Under the pieces are notes generated by a model. It worked only from the letters and a program-made list of their open reading frames with translations. It did no database searches and was not told where the DNA came from. Shown here piece after piece: positions 8,226-17,740 of a DNA stretch of 64,000 nucleotides (the first letter of the stretch is position 1; every line of letters starts with the position of its first letter). The position numbers and the translations under genes were made by a program. This DNA comes from Flavihumibacter petaseus NBRC 106054 (GTDB lineage Bacteria > Bacteroidota > Bacteroidia > Chitinophagales > Chitinophagaceae): assembly GCF_000974785.1 (NCBI RefSeq), contig NZ_BBWV01000004.1, forward strand, positions 62,001-126,000, given 5' to 3'.

Positions 8226-9035
8226 ATGATCGAAGTAAAAAACATCAAGAAAGGATTTGGCGATAAGCTCGTGATCAATGATGTCAGTGCCGTGATGGAT
8301 GACGGCAAGTGCAACCTGATCATCGGTTCTTCCGGAAGCGGTAAAACCGTGTTTATGAAATGCCTGGTGGGGCTATTCAGGCCTGATGCCGGACAAATCC
8401 TTTACAATGGTGAAGATTTCACAGCCATGTCGGAAGAGCAGCGCAAGGAAGTTCGTAAGGAGATCGGCATGCTGTTCCAGGGGTCAGCACTTTTTGACAG
8501 CCTGACCGTGGAGCAGAATATTCAGTTTCCCCTGAATATGTTCACCGACTGGAGTCCTGCTGAGAAAAGAAAACGGGTGAATGAAGTGTTGGAAAGGGTG
8601 GAACTAAAGGATGCCAACAAGAAATTCCCGTCAGAGATCAGTGGTGGTATGAAAAAACGGGTGGGTATTGCCCGGGCGGTGGTGTTGAATCCCAAGTACC
8701 TGTTCTGCGATGAACCGAACAGTGGCCTGGATCCGCAGACCTCGCTGGTAATCGATAAACTCATTAAGGAGCTTACCGTAGAATATAAGATCACCACCGT
8801 GATTAATACCCATGACATGAACAGTGTAATGGAGATCGGTGACAAGATTATTTATATGTATAAGGGAGAAAAAGAGTGGGAAGGAAATAATAAGGAAATC
8901 ATTTTCTCCAAAAACCAGCGGTTAAATGAATTTATTTTCGCTTCCGAGTTCCTCCGGGATGCCAAGGATATGCGCATGCTGGAGCAGGCCGGGAAGATTG
9001 ACAATAACCGAAATATGGATGATCTGATCAAATAA
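8226..9035 (+). CDS. mlaF: MlaF-family lipid transporter ATP-binding protein
   Basis: A 269-residue ABC ATPase of the Mla/MCE-associated class. Walker A is IGSSGSGKT (about residues 34-42), the Q-loop is [18 protein letters not shown] (typical of MlaF), the signature is ISGGMKKRV and Walker B is [13 protein letters not shown]. It powers MlaE for phospholipid transport at the inner membrane. The ATG follows an A-rich stretch instead of a Shine-Dalgarno sequence. sucD begins 38 bases downstream with its own -7 element. Confidence 0.87.
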   Translation: MIEVKNIKKGFGDKLVINDVSAVMDDGKCNLIIGSSGSGKTVFMKCLVGLFRPDAGQILYNGEDFTAMSEEQRKEVRKEIGMLFQGSALFDSLTVEQNIQFPLNMFTDWSPAEKRKRVNEVLERVELKDANKKFPSEISGGMKKRVGIARAVVLNPKYLFCDEPNSGLDPQTSLVIDKLIKELTVEYKITTVINTHDMNSVMEIGDKIIYMYKGEKEWEGNNKEIIFSKNQRLNEFIFASEFLRDAKDMRMLEQAGKIDNNRNMDDLIK

Positions 9036-9042
9036 TTTCCAT

Positions 9043-9050
9043 TAGTTTTG
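9043..9050 (+). promoter_or_regulatory. -7 element upstream of sucD
   Basis: TAGTTTTG matches TAnnTTTG exactly and ends 23 bases before the sucD ATG. A TTTG at the -33 distance is not evident, so only the -7 part is supported. Confidence 0.45.
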
Positions 9051-9073
9051 CCCCCGATCCAAAACCAAGTCAA

Positions 9074-9949
9074 ATGAGTGTTTTAATCAATAAGGATTCC
9101 AAAATTATTGTTCAGGGTTTTACTGGTACTGAAGGTACATTCCATGCTACCCAGATGATCGACTACGGCTCCAACGTTGTAGGTGGTGTTACTCCCGGTA
9201 AGGGCGGCACCAAACACCTTGACCGCCCGGTGTTCAATACCGTGGCCGAGGCTGTTAAAGCAACCGGGGCGAATGTTTCCATCATTTTTGTACCCCCTGC
9301 ATTTGCTGCTGACGCGGTAATGGAAGCGGGAGATGCCGGTGTAGCACTGGTTGTCTGCATTACTGAGAACATCCCTGTTCAGGATATGGTGAAGGCCAAA
9401 CACTACCTGGCTGGTAAAAACACCCGCCTGATCGGGCCAAACTGTCCGGGTGTGATCAGCGCCGGCGAATGCAAAGTAGGCATTATGCCCAGCGCGCCTT
9501 TCAAAAAAGGCAAGATTGGTATCGTTTCTAAAAGTGGTACGCTCACTTATGAAGCTGCGGATCAGCTGGACAAAGCCGGACTGGGTGTTTCTACCGCAAT
9601 CGGTATCGGTGGCGATCCGATCATCGGAACTACCACCAAGGAAGCCGTTGAACTGCTGATGGGCGACAAAGACACGGAGGCCATCATCATGATCGGTGAG
9701 ATCGGCGGATCTATGGAAGCGGATGCAGCCCGCTGGATCAAGGAAAATGCCACCAAACCTGTAGTGGGCTTCATCGCCGGACAAACAGCGCCTCCCGGCC
9801 GTCGTATGGGACATGCCGGTGCAATTGTAGGTGGTGCAGATGATACTGCTGCTGCCAAAATGCGGATCATGGCCGAGTGCGGCATCAATGTGGTGCAAAG
9901 CCCGGCGGATATCGGCAAGCGTATGGCCGAAACGCTGAAGAAAGCGTAA
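9074..9949 (+). CDS. sucD: Succinyl-CoA ligase, alpha subunit
   Basis: A 291-residue alpha subunit of succinyl-CoA synthetase, the citric-acid-cycle enzyme that couples succinyl-CoA cleavage to nucleoside triphosphate formation. The CoA-binding Rossmann domain begins with [14 protein letters not shown]. The ligase domain contains [10 protein letters not shown], and the phosphorylated histidine is His247 in [13 protein letters not shown]. Length is typical. The beta subunit gene is not nearby, common in Bacteroidota. A terminator-like hairpin follows. Confidence 0.95.
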   Translation: MSVLINKDSKIIVQGFTGTEGTFHATQMIDYGSNVVGGVTPGKGGTKHLDRPVFNTVAEAVKATGANVSIIFVPPAFAADAVMEAGDAGVALVVCITENIPVQDMVKAKHYLAGKNTRLIGPNCPGVISAGECKVGIMPSAPFKKGKIGIVSKSGTLTYEAADQLDKAGLGVSTAIGIGGDPIIGTTTKEAVELLMGDKDTEAIIMIGEIGGSMEADAARWIKENATKPVVGFIAGQTAPPGRRMGHAGAIVGGADDTAAAKMRIMAECGINVVQSPADIGKRMAETLKKA

Positions 9950-9974
9950 GCAAACTAGTTGAGAAGATATATCG

Positions 9975-10002
9975 AACAGCCGCCTCCGCAGAGGTGGCTG
10001 TT
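9975..10002. terminator. Hairpin terminator after sucD
   Basis: A 12-bp stem (AACAGCCGCCTC with GAGGTGGCTGTT, one G-T wobble) closes on a CGCA loop 26 bases after the sucD stop and is followed by a short T run (TTTG). The weak T-tract lowers confidence. Confidence 0.65.
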
Positions 10003-10034
10003 TGCGTTGAGGGATAGAAGAAGGTTTGACTTTG

Positions 10035-10090
10035 CCTGCCGACCGTGTCTGCCGAAGCGCAGCGGAGGCAGAAGCTTTAGCGTAGGCAGG
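10035..10090. repeat. Nested palindromic intergenic repeat
   Basis: In the 318-base gap between sucD and the macroglobulin gene (9950-10267), CCTGCC (10035) pairs with GGCAGG (10085-10090), and inside it TCTGCC (10048-10053) pairs with GGCAGA (10067-10072) around GAAGCGCAGCGGA. This doubly nested palindrome looks like a mobile REP-type intergenic element. The rest of the gap has only a small GATGC-AAC-GCATC hairpin (10214-10226) and no convincing gene or promoter. Confidence 0.55.
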
Positions 10091-10267
10091 GGTTTGAAGT
10101 TACTCAGAGCCGGGCTTTGTTTTTCTGATGACAGCACCGCTGCTGGTTTGGGCAGATTGCTGCTTTAAGAAATTGTTGGCATTTCATTGGCGGAGTGAAA
10201 TATGTAATCGGGCGATGCAACGCATCCTCCTCCGGGGTTTTCAATAACTTGAATTAAAATCGATCAC

Positions 10268-13200
10268 ATGCGGTTTCTTGGAATGTTTTTACTGGTTATG
10301 GCGTCTAACCTGATCTGGGCACAAACGATGAAAAAAACGGATTACGACAGGTGGTGGAAAAAGATTGATGACATGGTGCATGAAAAAGGCCAGTTCCGGA
10401 GTGCACTGACTGAAGTCAACAAACTTTTTAATACAGCCAGGACGGAGAAAAAGGAAGACCAGCAGGTGAAAGCGCTGATCTACCGGCTTCAGATCACTTC
10501 GGTAGTGGAAGAGGGTGGTGACACTACCACTATCCGCACCCTTCAGAAGGAAGCAGCGGTGGAAACAGGTGTAACCGGCAATATTTACAATAGTCTCCTC
10601 GGAGATGCCTATCGCCAGTTTTACAACGAACATCGATGGGATTTGAACAAGAAGGATCGCATATCGGGAGCTTCAAAAAGCGACTTTCTGCAATGGGGGC
10701 CGGATGAGTTCCACCAGGCTATCCGGGAACAATACCTGCGTTCACTTTCCAATCCCTTGTTATTGCAAAAAACCAAAGTCAGCGATTATAGTGCTATCAT
10801 TATTAGGGGAAACACCCCCGGCCTCCGCCCCACGCTTTACGACCTGGTTGCATGGCATGCTATGGAATATTTCCAGCAGGAATTTTATGAGGTCAGGCGT
10901 AACACTGCCGGATATTCGCCGGATAACCCGGCGCTGATGGCACCAGCGGACCAGTTCATTTCGATTTCCCTGCAACCGGCAGATAGCGCCAGCAATCATT
11001 GGCAGGCGCTTCGGCTTTTTCAGCAACTATTAGCCTTTCATCTGAAATCTGGCAATGCAGATGCATTGGCCGACGCAGACCTGCTTCGGTTGAAATTTGT
11101 TCGTGACAATGCTGTATTCCAGGACAAGGATGCCCAATACCGGCAGGCGCTATCGGCGTTTGCGACTGCAACGCATTCGAAAAAGGGAAAAGCGTCTGCT
11201 CAATACCAGCTTGCAGAACATTACAATCAGACCGCACCGGTTGACAAAGCAAAAGCAGTCGATCTGTTAAACGAAATCATCAATACTGCAGAAACAGGTG
11301 ATCGTGATCGAAAGCTTGCAGAGAACCTGTTGCAGGTAATAAGGCGACCTGTGCTCTCCTTCCAGGCAGCCCAGGTAAACCTACCCGGCCAGCCATTCCT
11401 GACTTTGCTGGAATACGCGAACTCTACGAACAGCTACTGGCGTGTCTACCCTGCTGCCAACCGTTTACTGAAAGAACTCATCGACGACCGGGATGCATTT
11501 GATTCTGCAAGCTGGGCAGCCATTCAGCAAAGCAAGCCGGTAAAACAGTGGTCACAGCTACTGCCTGCAACAAACGATTACCTGAATCACCGCGTCGAAC
11601 TGAAAATAGATGCCTTGCCGGTGGGTACCTACCTGGTAATGGTTTCCAATGATGCTGATTTCAGGAAAGGAAAGTCATTTCTCGCCGCGCAGATCGTTCA
11701 TGTATCTGCCATCAGTTTTGTGCAGAAAGGTGCAGACCTTTTTGTACTGGATCGTGACAATGGCAAACCGCTGGCAGATGCAAACGTCACGTTCATGCAA
11801 TCAAAATATGATTACGACAGCAGAAAATACAAGGCTGCGTTCACGAAGTCTCTTCTGACCGACAAGAACGGCTATATCGATCTCGGCAGGAACTTACCCA
11901 GTGACCGGGTAGAGTCGACCAATTTCAAACTGGACATCAAATACCAGGATGACCGGCTTTACATTTTTGAGAACAACCGTTTATACTATAGCCGACCCGG
12001 GAAAGACGACGACGATAGGGCTTTGGAAGACGAAGCGAAAAATGCAAAGTCATGGTTCTTCCTGGATCGATCTATTTATCGTCCCGGCCAGATTCTTCAT
12101 TTCAAAGTGGTAATGACGACCCTGGATGCAAAAACAGGAAAAAACAAATTGTATGCGGGTCAGAAGGAATTGATCAATCTTTTTAATGTCAATGGCGAAA
12201 AGATCGACTCGCTGGAATTGACATCAAACGACTATGGTTCGTTCAGTGGCCAGTTCACCCTTCCGCCAGGGGGACTTAACGGATCCTTCCGGCTGCAGGC
12301 CAGGCATTCGGCAGGCAGCCAATATTTCCGGGTTGAAGAATACAAGCGGCCAAAATTTGAAGTAACACTGGAGAAACCGGCAATTGACTTCCGGCTGATG
12401 GACGCTGTAAAGATTTCTGGGCTGGCGAAAGCCTATGCCGGCAATGCGATCAACAACACGAATTTCAAATTCAGGGTAACCCGGCAGGGACAGAGAATTC
12501 ATTCCAGGAAAATATGGCCACCGCTGTCCTCCGGCGAAACTGAAATTGCACAGGGAACCGGTCAGACCGACGCCAACGGCAATTTCGTGGTTGATTTTAC
12601 CGCTACACCTGATCCCAGGATCAGCAGGGAGCACAGGCCGGTTTTCGACTATACCATTACGGTAGATGTCACCGATGCCAATGGCGAAACCCATTCTGCT
12701 ACCCTGACGCTCCCGATCGCCTACCAGGCGATCAAGCTCACCATTGCAGATCTGCCGCAACTCATGGAACCCGCAAAGTTGCAGACTGTGGAAGTTATCA
12801 GTACCAATAGTGCAGGAAGAGAAGTGCCCGCGAAAGTGACCTTGCAAATGGCGCCGCTTGAAGCGCCGCAAAGATTGATACGTCCGCGCTTATGGGAGGT
12901 ACCGGATGTGTATGCTTATGATGAAAAGACCTTCCTTGAATATTTTCCGAACGATGAATACCGGAATGAATCATCGTACAATACCTGGAAACCCGGGCAG
13001 CCGGTGATCCAGGTAACAGACAGTGCCAACCGGGAGAACGGAATACCGATCAACTGGAAAAAACCACAGCCGGGCTGGTACATCATCACTGCAACGGCGG
13101 TAGACCGCTACGGCGATACCGTTACGGCAGAACAAACCATGTTACTGATCGACCGAAAATCACGCACCCCTCCTGCACCGGCATATGTTCAGTTTCTTTT

Positions 13201-16200
13201 TTCGCAGCTGTCCGGAAAACCGGGAGATAATCTTACCTACACTTTCAGCAGTTCAGTCAGTAATCTCTTTGTTATTACCCAGCATAACAACAATTCTTAT
13301 CTGGCACACTTCCAAAAAGGGGAAAGGAGTAAACCATCGTTCCAGTTCCTGAATGTTGAATCCGGGTATGCTACCGGATCGCTTTCCCTTACAGAAGCTG
13401 ACCAGGGAGGAATGAGTATGGATTACCTCTTTGTGCAGCACAACCGTGTCTTTACCAGCAATATTTACATTCGTGTACCCTGGCAGGACAAAGAACTGGA
13501 TGTGCGATTTGAGACATTCAGAGACAAGACACTTCCTGGTAGTAAAGAAACCTGGACAGTTCATGTTGGCGGCGGTAAAAGCGCACCTGCTGCAGCTGAA
13601 CTGCTGACCAGTATGTATGATCAGTCGCTTGACCAGTTTGTTCCACACCAATGGACGACGCCGGAGATCTGGCCAATCTATATGTACAACTATAATCACC
13701 GGTGGAACGCTACAGGTGCATTTAGCCTGGGAGCGGTGACGACCAATCTGCCTCCATTCAATTATACTGATATCCCGGAACTGGACTATGACCGGCTGAT
13801 CGCCTTCGATGCGATGGTTTTTCCTGGTGCAACCGGATACTTCACCAGGAGACAGGCAAGATCACTTTCCTATAGTGTAACAACTGTAAAGGATGAATCA
13901 ATAGTAATGTCACTGAAGTCAAAGAAAAAGTCATCAGCTCCTGCTGCAGCTCCCAGTGAGGACGCAGACTCGGTTCAGGATATAGGTTCAGGCTTATCCA
14001 ATGTTAATATTTCCCCCAGGCCGGAAAAGGGAATTGAAGCTATTGTGCCCAGGACAGATTTCCGGGAAACCGCTTTCTTCTTCCCTCAATTGAAGGCTGA
14101 CGACAAGGGTAATTACAGTTTCAGCTTTACGACGCCGGAGGCGCTGACCAGCTGGAAGTGGCAGGTATTTGCACACAATAAGGATCTGGCATTCGGCTAT
14201 GGATCAAAGACCACCATTACCCAGAAAGAACTTATGGTGCAACCCAATCTGCCCAGGTTCCTGCGGGAAGGCGACAAGATGGAGATCGCGACCAAGGTCG
14301 TGAATATAAGTGATAAGGAAATCACCGGGCAGGCAGAGTTGCAGCTGATCGATCCGGCAACCGGCGATCCGGTAGATGGCTGGTTCCGCAATTTCTTCCC
14401 GAACCAATATTTTACCGTAGCTGCGGGAAGCAGTGAGTCTGTCAAATTTCCTATTGAAGTTCCCTACCTGTACGACAAGGCATTGACCTGGCGGATCATC
14501 GCCCGTGCGGGAGATAATAGCGACGGGGAGTCAGCTACCCTGCCTGTATTGAGCAGCCGCGAACTGGTGACCGAATCAAAAACATTCTCCTTCAACAAGA
14601 GTGGCACCAAAACAATGGAATTCCCGGAACTGTTGGAGTCGGGCACCAATGAGACACTGAGCACCAGATTTCTGACAGTGGAATTTACGTCACAACCTGC
14701 CTGGTATGTGGTGCAGGCGCTTCCCTATCTGGCCGAATATCCTTACGAATGCGTGGAGCAAACATTCAACCGGTTATACGCCAATCTCCTGGCGGCACAT
14801 ATTCTCCGGAAAATGCCGCGCATCAAGACCATTTTCGAACAGTGGCAATCGGCTGATACCGCGGCACTGCTGAGCAACCTGCAGAAGAATCCGGAACTGA
14901 AGCAGGCGCTTCTTGAGGAAACACCCTGGGTTTTTACAGCAAAGAGCGAAACGGAACAAAAGAAAAAGATCGCAGCGCTGTTTGACCTGGTGCAACTCGG
15001 CAAGACCACGGCATCACAGGCAGCGAAGCTGAAGGAAATGCAATCACCGAACGGCGGTTTCAGCTGGTTCAAAGGTGGTCCGGATGATCGCTATATGACG
15101 CAATATATTGTTACAGGTATCGGTAAGTTGCAACAACTTGGCGCAATTCCGGAAAACCTTAAGGTGCTCAACGAGATCGTGCAACTGGCTGTTCCTTACC
15201 TTGATGCGCGCATTGTTGAGGATTATAATAAACGTGATAAGAATCCAAAGGCGCCAGTGCTGAACAACTACGCCGCGCAGTACCTGTACATGCGTAGTTT
15301 CTTCCAGAAAATGCCACTAACAACCGCTACACAACCAGCAGTTACCTGGTTCAGGAAACAGCTGCAGTCCAACTGGATTCAGGGCAGCAGGATGATCCGG
15401 GGGATGATCGCGCTAAGCTTATTTAAATCCGGTGACAAACAAACAGCATCACAAATTCTGCGGTCCCTGTCAGAAAGCGCAGTGCGGAATGATGAACTGG
15501 GTATGTACTGGAAAGAATCCGGCCCACGGTACTATTGGCGGAATGCGCCCACTGAGACACAGTCGCTGATGATCGAGACTTTCCAGACCCTGGGTGCCAA
15601 ACCTGCTGAAGTTGCTGCACTTAAAACCTGGCTGCTAAAGAATAAACAGACGCAACACTGGGCTTCCACAAAGGCAACTGCGGATGCCTGCTATGCATTG
15701 CTACTGCAGGGTGACAACTGGCTGGAGAACGGTCCGAAGATCACTGTCGACCTCGGCACGGTTACTTCTGTAAGTTCATCAAAAGAAGAGGCCGGAACCG
15801 GGTATTACCAGAAAGTGATTCCGGGCACAGCAGTACATCCTGAGATGGGTAAGATTACTGTTAAGGCAGATTATCCGGTCAGCGCGCCTTCTTCAACACC
15901 GGTATGGGGCGCGGTATACTGGCAGTATTTTGAACAGATGGACAAGATCAAACCATCGGCTTCACCATTGACACTGAAAAAGCAGGTGTTTATAGAAAGG
16001 CAATCAGACAAAGGACCCGTGCTCGAACCAGTTGCCGATGGCACACTTCTACAGGTTGGCGATAAGATCCGTGTGCGGCTATCCATCAGTAGCGACCGTG
16101 AAATGGAATACGTTCATATCAAGGATTTGCGAGCCAGTTGCCTCGAACCGGTGAATGTACTGAGCGGCTACCATTGGGACGGCGGGCTCGGTTACTACCA

Positions 16201-16384
16201 GAGTACGAGGGATGCCAGCATGAACTTCTTTGTTGGTTACCTGCCAAAAGGAACCTATACCCTGGAATATGCACTATTTGTAGGCCAGGCCGGGCAATTC
16301 AATAACGGCATTGCCAAAGCGCAGTGCATGTATGCCCCCGAATTCACCAGCAATACCAATGCAATCCAGCTCAGAGTTGAGTAA
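10268..16384 (+). CDS. Alpha-2-macroglobulin family protein with thioester motif
   Basis: A 2038-residue secreted protein; a signal peptide ends near WAQ at residue 19, with no lipobox cysteine. The first 360 or so residues are helical and repeat-like. Macroglobulin domains follow, including RSIYRPGQILHFKVV near residue 600. A linker rich in S, A and P lies around 1220-1240, and the A2M core with TTPEALTSWKWQVFAHNKD is near 1290. The thioester motif CVEQ is at 1495-1498 and a receptor-binding-like beta domain ends the protein. Bacterial macroglobulins trap proteases covalently through the Cys-Gln thioester and protect the envelope. The usual partner PBP1C is not adjacent. The gene stands alone and ends in a strong terminator. 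Confidence 0.88.
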   Translation: MRFLGMFLLVMASNLIWAQTMKKTDYDRWWKKIDDMVHEKGQFRSALTEVNKLFNTARTEKKEDQQVKALIYRLQITSVVEEGGDTTTIRTLQKEAAVETGVTGNIYNSLLGDAYRQFYNEHRWDLNKKDRISGASKSDFLQWGPDEFHQAIREQYLRSLSNPLLLQKTKVSDYSAIIIRGNTPGLRPTLYDLVAWHAMEYFQQEFYEVRRNTAGYSPDNPALMAPADQFISISLQPADSASNHWQALRLFQQLLAFHLKSGNADALADADLLRLKFVRDNAVFQDKDAQYRQALSAFATATHSKKGKASAQYQLAEHYNQTAPVDKAKAVDLLNEIINTAETGDRDRKLAENLLQVIRRPVLSFQAAQVNLPGQPFLTLLEYANSTNSYWRVYPAANRLLKELIDDRDAFDSASWAAIQQSKPVKQWSQLLPATNDYLNHRVELKIDALPVGTYLVMVSNDADFRKGKSFLAAQIVHVSAISFVQKGADLFVLDRDNGKPLADANVTFMQSKYDYDSRKYKAAFTKSLLTDKNGYIDLGRNLPSDRVESTNFKLDIKYQDDRLYIFENNRLYYSRPGKDDDDRALEDEAKNAKSWFFLDRSIYRPGQILHFKVVMTTLDAKTGKNKLYAGQKELINLFNVNGEKIDSLELTSNDYGSFSGQFTLPPGGLNGSFRLQARHSAGSQYFRVEEYKRPKFEVTLEKPAIDFRLMDAVKISGLAKAYAGNAINNTNFKFRVTRQGQRIHSRKIWPPLSSGETEIAQGTGQTDANGNFVVDFTATPDPRISREHRPVFDYTITVDVTDANGETHSATLTLPIAYQAIKLTIADLPQLMEPAKLQTVEVISTNSAGREVPAKVTLQMAPLEAPQRLIRPRLWEVPDVYAYDEKTFLEYFPNDEYRNESSYNTWKPGQPVIQVTDSANRENGIPINWKKPQPGWYIITATAVDRYGDTVTAEQTMLLIDRKSRTPPAPAYVQFLFSQLSGKPGDNLTYTFSSSVSNLFVITQHNNNSYLAHFQKGERSKPSFQFLNVESGYATGSLSLTEADQGGMSMDYLFVQHNRVFTSNIYIRVPWQDKELDVRFETFRDKTLPGSKETWTVHVGGGKSAPAAAELLTSMYDQSLDQFVPHQWTTPEIWPIYMYNYNHRWNATGAFSLGAVTTNLPPFNYTDIPELDYDRLIAFDAMVFPGATGYFTRRQARSLSYSVTTVKDESIVMSLKSKKKSSAPAAAPSEDADSVQDIGSGLSNVNISPRPEKGIEAIVPRTDFRETAFFFPQLKADDKGNYSFSFTTPEALTSWKWQVFAHNKDLAFGYGSKTTITQKELMVQPNLPRFLREGDKMEIATKVVNISDKEITGQAELQLIDPATGDPVDGWFRNFFPNQYFTVAAGSSESVKFPIEVPYLYDKALTWRIIARAGDNSDGESATLPVLSSRELVTESKTFSFNKSGTKTMEFPELLESGTNETLSTRFLTVEFTSQPAWYVVQALPYLAEYPYECVEQTFNRLYANLLAAHILRKMPRIKTIFEQWQSADTAALLSNLQKNPELKQALLEETPWVFTAKSETEQKKKIAALFDLVQLGKTTASQAAKLKEMQSPNGGFSWFKGGPDDRYMTQYIVTGIGKLQQLGAIPENLKVLNEIVQLAVPYLDARIVEDYNKRDKNPKAPVLNNYAAQYLYMRSFFQKMPLTTATQPAVTWFRKQLQSNWIQGSRMIRGMIALSLFKSGDKQTASQILRSLSESAVRNDELGMYWKESGPRYYWRNAPTETQSLMIETFQTLGAKPAEVAALKTWLLKNKQTQHWASTKATADACYALLLQGDNWLENGPKITVDLGTVTSVSSSKEEAGTGYYQKVIPGTAVHPEMGKITVKADYPVSAPSSTPVWGAVYWQYFEQMDKIKPSASPLTLKKQVFIERQSDKGPVLEPVADGTLLQVGDKIRVRLSISSDREMEYVHIKDLRASCLEPVNVLSGYHWDGGLGYYQSTRDASMNFFVGYLPKGTYTLEYALFVGQAGQFNNGIAKAQCMYAPEFTSNTNAIQLRVE

Positions 16385-16415
16385 GACTGAAGTCCTGTAA
16401 CACGAAGCCTTCAGA

Positions 16416-16457
16416 AAAACAGAACCGCCGCCTGGAATCAGGCGGCGGTTCTGTTTT
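16416..16457. terminator. Strong bidirectional terminator between the macroglobulin and GH172 genes
   Basis: A 19-bp perfect stem: AAAACAGAACCGCCGCCTG pairs with its complement across a 4-base GAAT loop, with A-runs on the left and T-runs on the right. It lies between two convergent genes and can serve both strands. Confidence 0.9.
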
Positions 16458-16490
16458 AATCAGCAATGAATAGTTTCAAGAATCCGGTTA

Positions 16491-17654
16491 TTAATTCACT
16501 TCCAGTGCGTCCTTGCCGGGCAGGTTGGGATAGGTGCCATGGGGCTCGCGCTGGTACCAGTAGGCGACGGTAATAATGTCGGAATGTTGGGCCAGGTAGC
16601 GGCCGCCGCTATGCCATCCCAGGTCCTGGATGGTTACTTTAAGGTCGCCGTCGAAACGGATGGGATCCATGATATGCCAGCGATACATACCAAAGCGGTG
16701 TTGCGAACGATAGAGGCCGTCGGGACGGGACACCTGGTGCAATCCCGCGTAAGCGGTGGAAAACTCCTGGTATTCGTGCGTTTTCTGATTTTCGAAATTG
16801 TAGGAGCCGCAGAAATAGTCTTCAGTACCCGTTCCCACGATAGTGGCGTATTCCTTGTCACCATCCATATAAAATTTGATCTCCCCTTCTCCCCACCAGC
16901 CATTATTGGTAACACCAACGCCCATATAGGTGCCTACATACTGTCCTTTCCCTTTGATGCCGTCAATGATCGTATGTACACTGCCGTTACCCGGGGAAGA
17001 GCGGCGATACTGCGCATGGAAATAGCCTTCATCCTCGCCTACATCAGTCAGCGTATAGTTTACCTGGTAATACAACCGCATCGGTTCCAGGTCGTTGATA
17101 TTTTCCATGGTTATGCGGCATTTTTTGCGGAATGGCATCTTCCAGTAACAGTTGAATGCACTGCCCGGATTTACGGTAACAGCGAGGCTGTTCATGTGCG
17201 CATATTCGCCCCATCCCATCCCGAAAAATGCACCTACGGGTGCTTCTATGGAAGGCGTCTTCTCGTCATCCCAGTAAAAACGGATGATGCTGAAATTCCA
17301 GTTGCCGGTTGGCGTCATCCAGATCTGCTGAATGGCTCCCGGCCCTTCCATTTCAGCAATGGTAATCGTCTCTTTCGGATTGATGATGATAAAAGGATTG
17401 ATCTTCCAGCCTGTTCCGAGGTCACGTGCCTGTTCCGCTGCGTTGGCGACATTCCGCTTGCCTTTGTCTTTGACATCTGCCATACCTCCTTTTCCTTTCG
17501 CACCGGAAAAATTTTCCGGGCTGATCGACCTGGTTTTAGCATCTGACAATCTTGAAAGGTTGCCCATGTTCATATCGAGGCCATTGAATTTCTGCTGGGC
17601 AGAACAGAGACCCGCCCATACCAGCAGCAGGGAAAGCAAGCAAGTTTTACGCAT
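16491..17654 (-). CDS. Secreted DUF2961 (glycoside hydrolase family 172-like) protein
   Basis: A 387-residue protein starting at MRKTCLL (17654). An upstream in-frame ATG would remove the signal peptide from the N-terminus, so it is rejected. A signal peptide (cleavage near CSAQ) is followed by the DUF2961 core: GPGAIQQIWMT, RFYWDDEKTPSIEAPVGAFFG, the conserved acid in GTGTEDYFCGSYNF, and a C-terminal jelly-roll segment. DUF2961 enzymes form GH172, whose members act on fructofuranose dianhydrides and on D-arabinofuranosides. No other glycan gene is adjacent, so the substrate is open. The gene has its own promoter. Confidence 0.85.
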   Translation of the reverse strand: MRKTCLLSLLLVWAGLCSAQQKFNGLDMNMGNLSRLSDAKTRSISPENFSGAKGKGGMADVKDKGKRNVANAAEQARDLGTGWKINPFIIINPKETITIAEMEGPGAIQQIWMTPTGNWNFSIIRFYWDDEKTPSIEAPVGAFFGMGWGEYAHMNSLAVTVNPGSAFNCYWKMPFRKKCRITMENINDLEPMRLYYQVNYTLTDVGEDEGYFHAQYRRSSPGNGSVHTIIDGIKGKGQYVGTYMGVGVTNNGWWGEGEIKFYMDGDKEYATIVGTGTEDYFCGSYNFENQKTHEYQEFSTAYAGLHQVSRPDGLYRSQHRFGMYRWHIMDPIRFDGDLKVTIQDLGWHSGGRYLAQHSDIITVAYWYQREPHGTYPNLPGKDALEVN

Positions 17655-17681
17655 AAAGGTCTTTTTTACAGTTATGATGCA

Positions 17682-17712
17682 GAAAACTAGCCTAAAGAGG
17701 CAATCCCGCAAA
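17682..17712 (-). promoter_or_regulatory. Promoter of the GH172-like gene
   Basis: On the minus strand TTTG (17712-17709) is followed after 19 bases by TAGTTTTC (17689-17682), differing from the -7 consensus only in the last base. It lies 27 bases before the chosen ATG and supports that start. Confidence 0.65.
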
Positions 17713-17740
17713 ATCAAATTTGTCACTTAATTTTCCGCCT

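Noticed and set aside
9083-9898. A 271-codon minus-strand frame across sucD.
   Set aside because: sucD is a well-conserved enzyme with its active histidine; the antisense frame has a low-complexity, His/Gly-rich translation without motifs.
16539-17546. A 335-codon plus-strand frame opposite the GH172-like gene.
   Set aside because: The minus-strand protein has a signal peptide, family motifs and a matching promoter; the opposing frame has neither.
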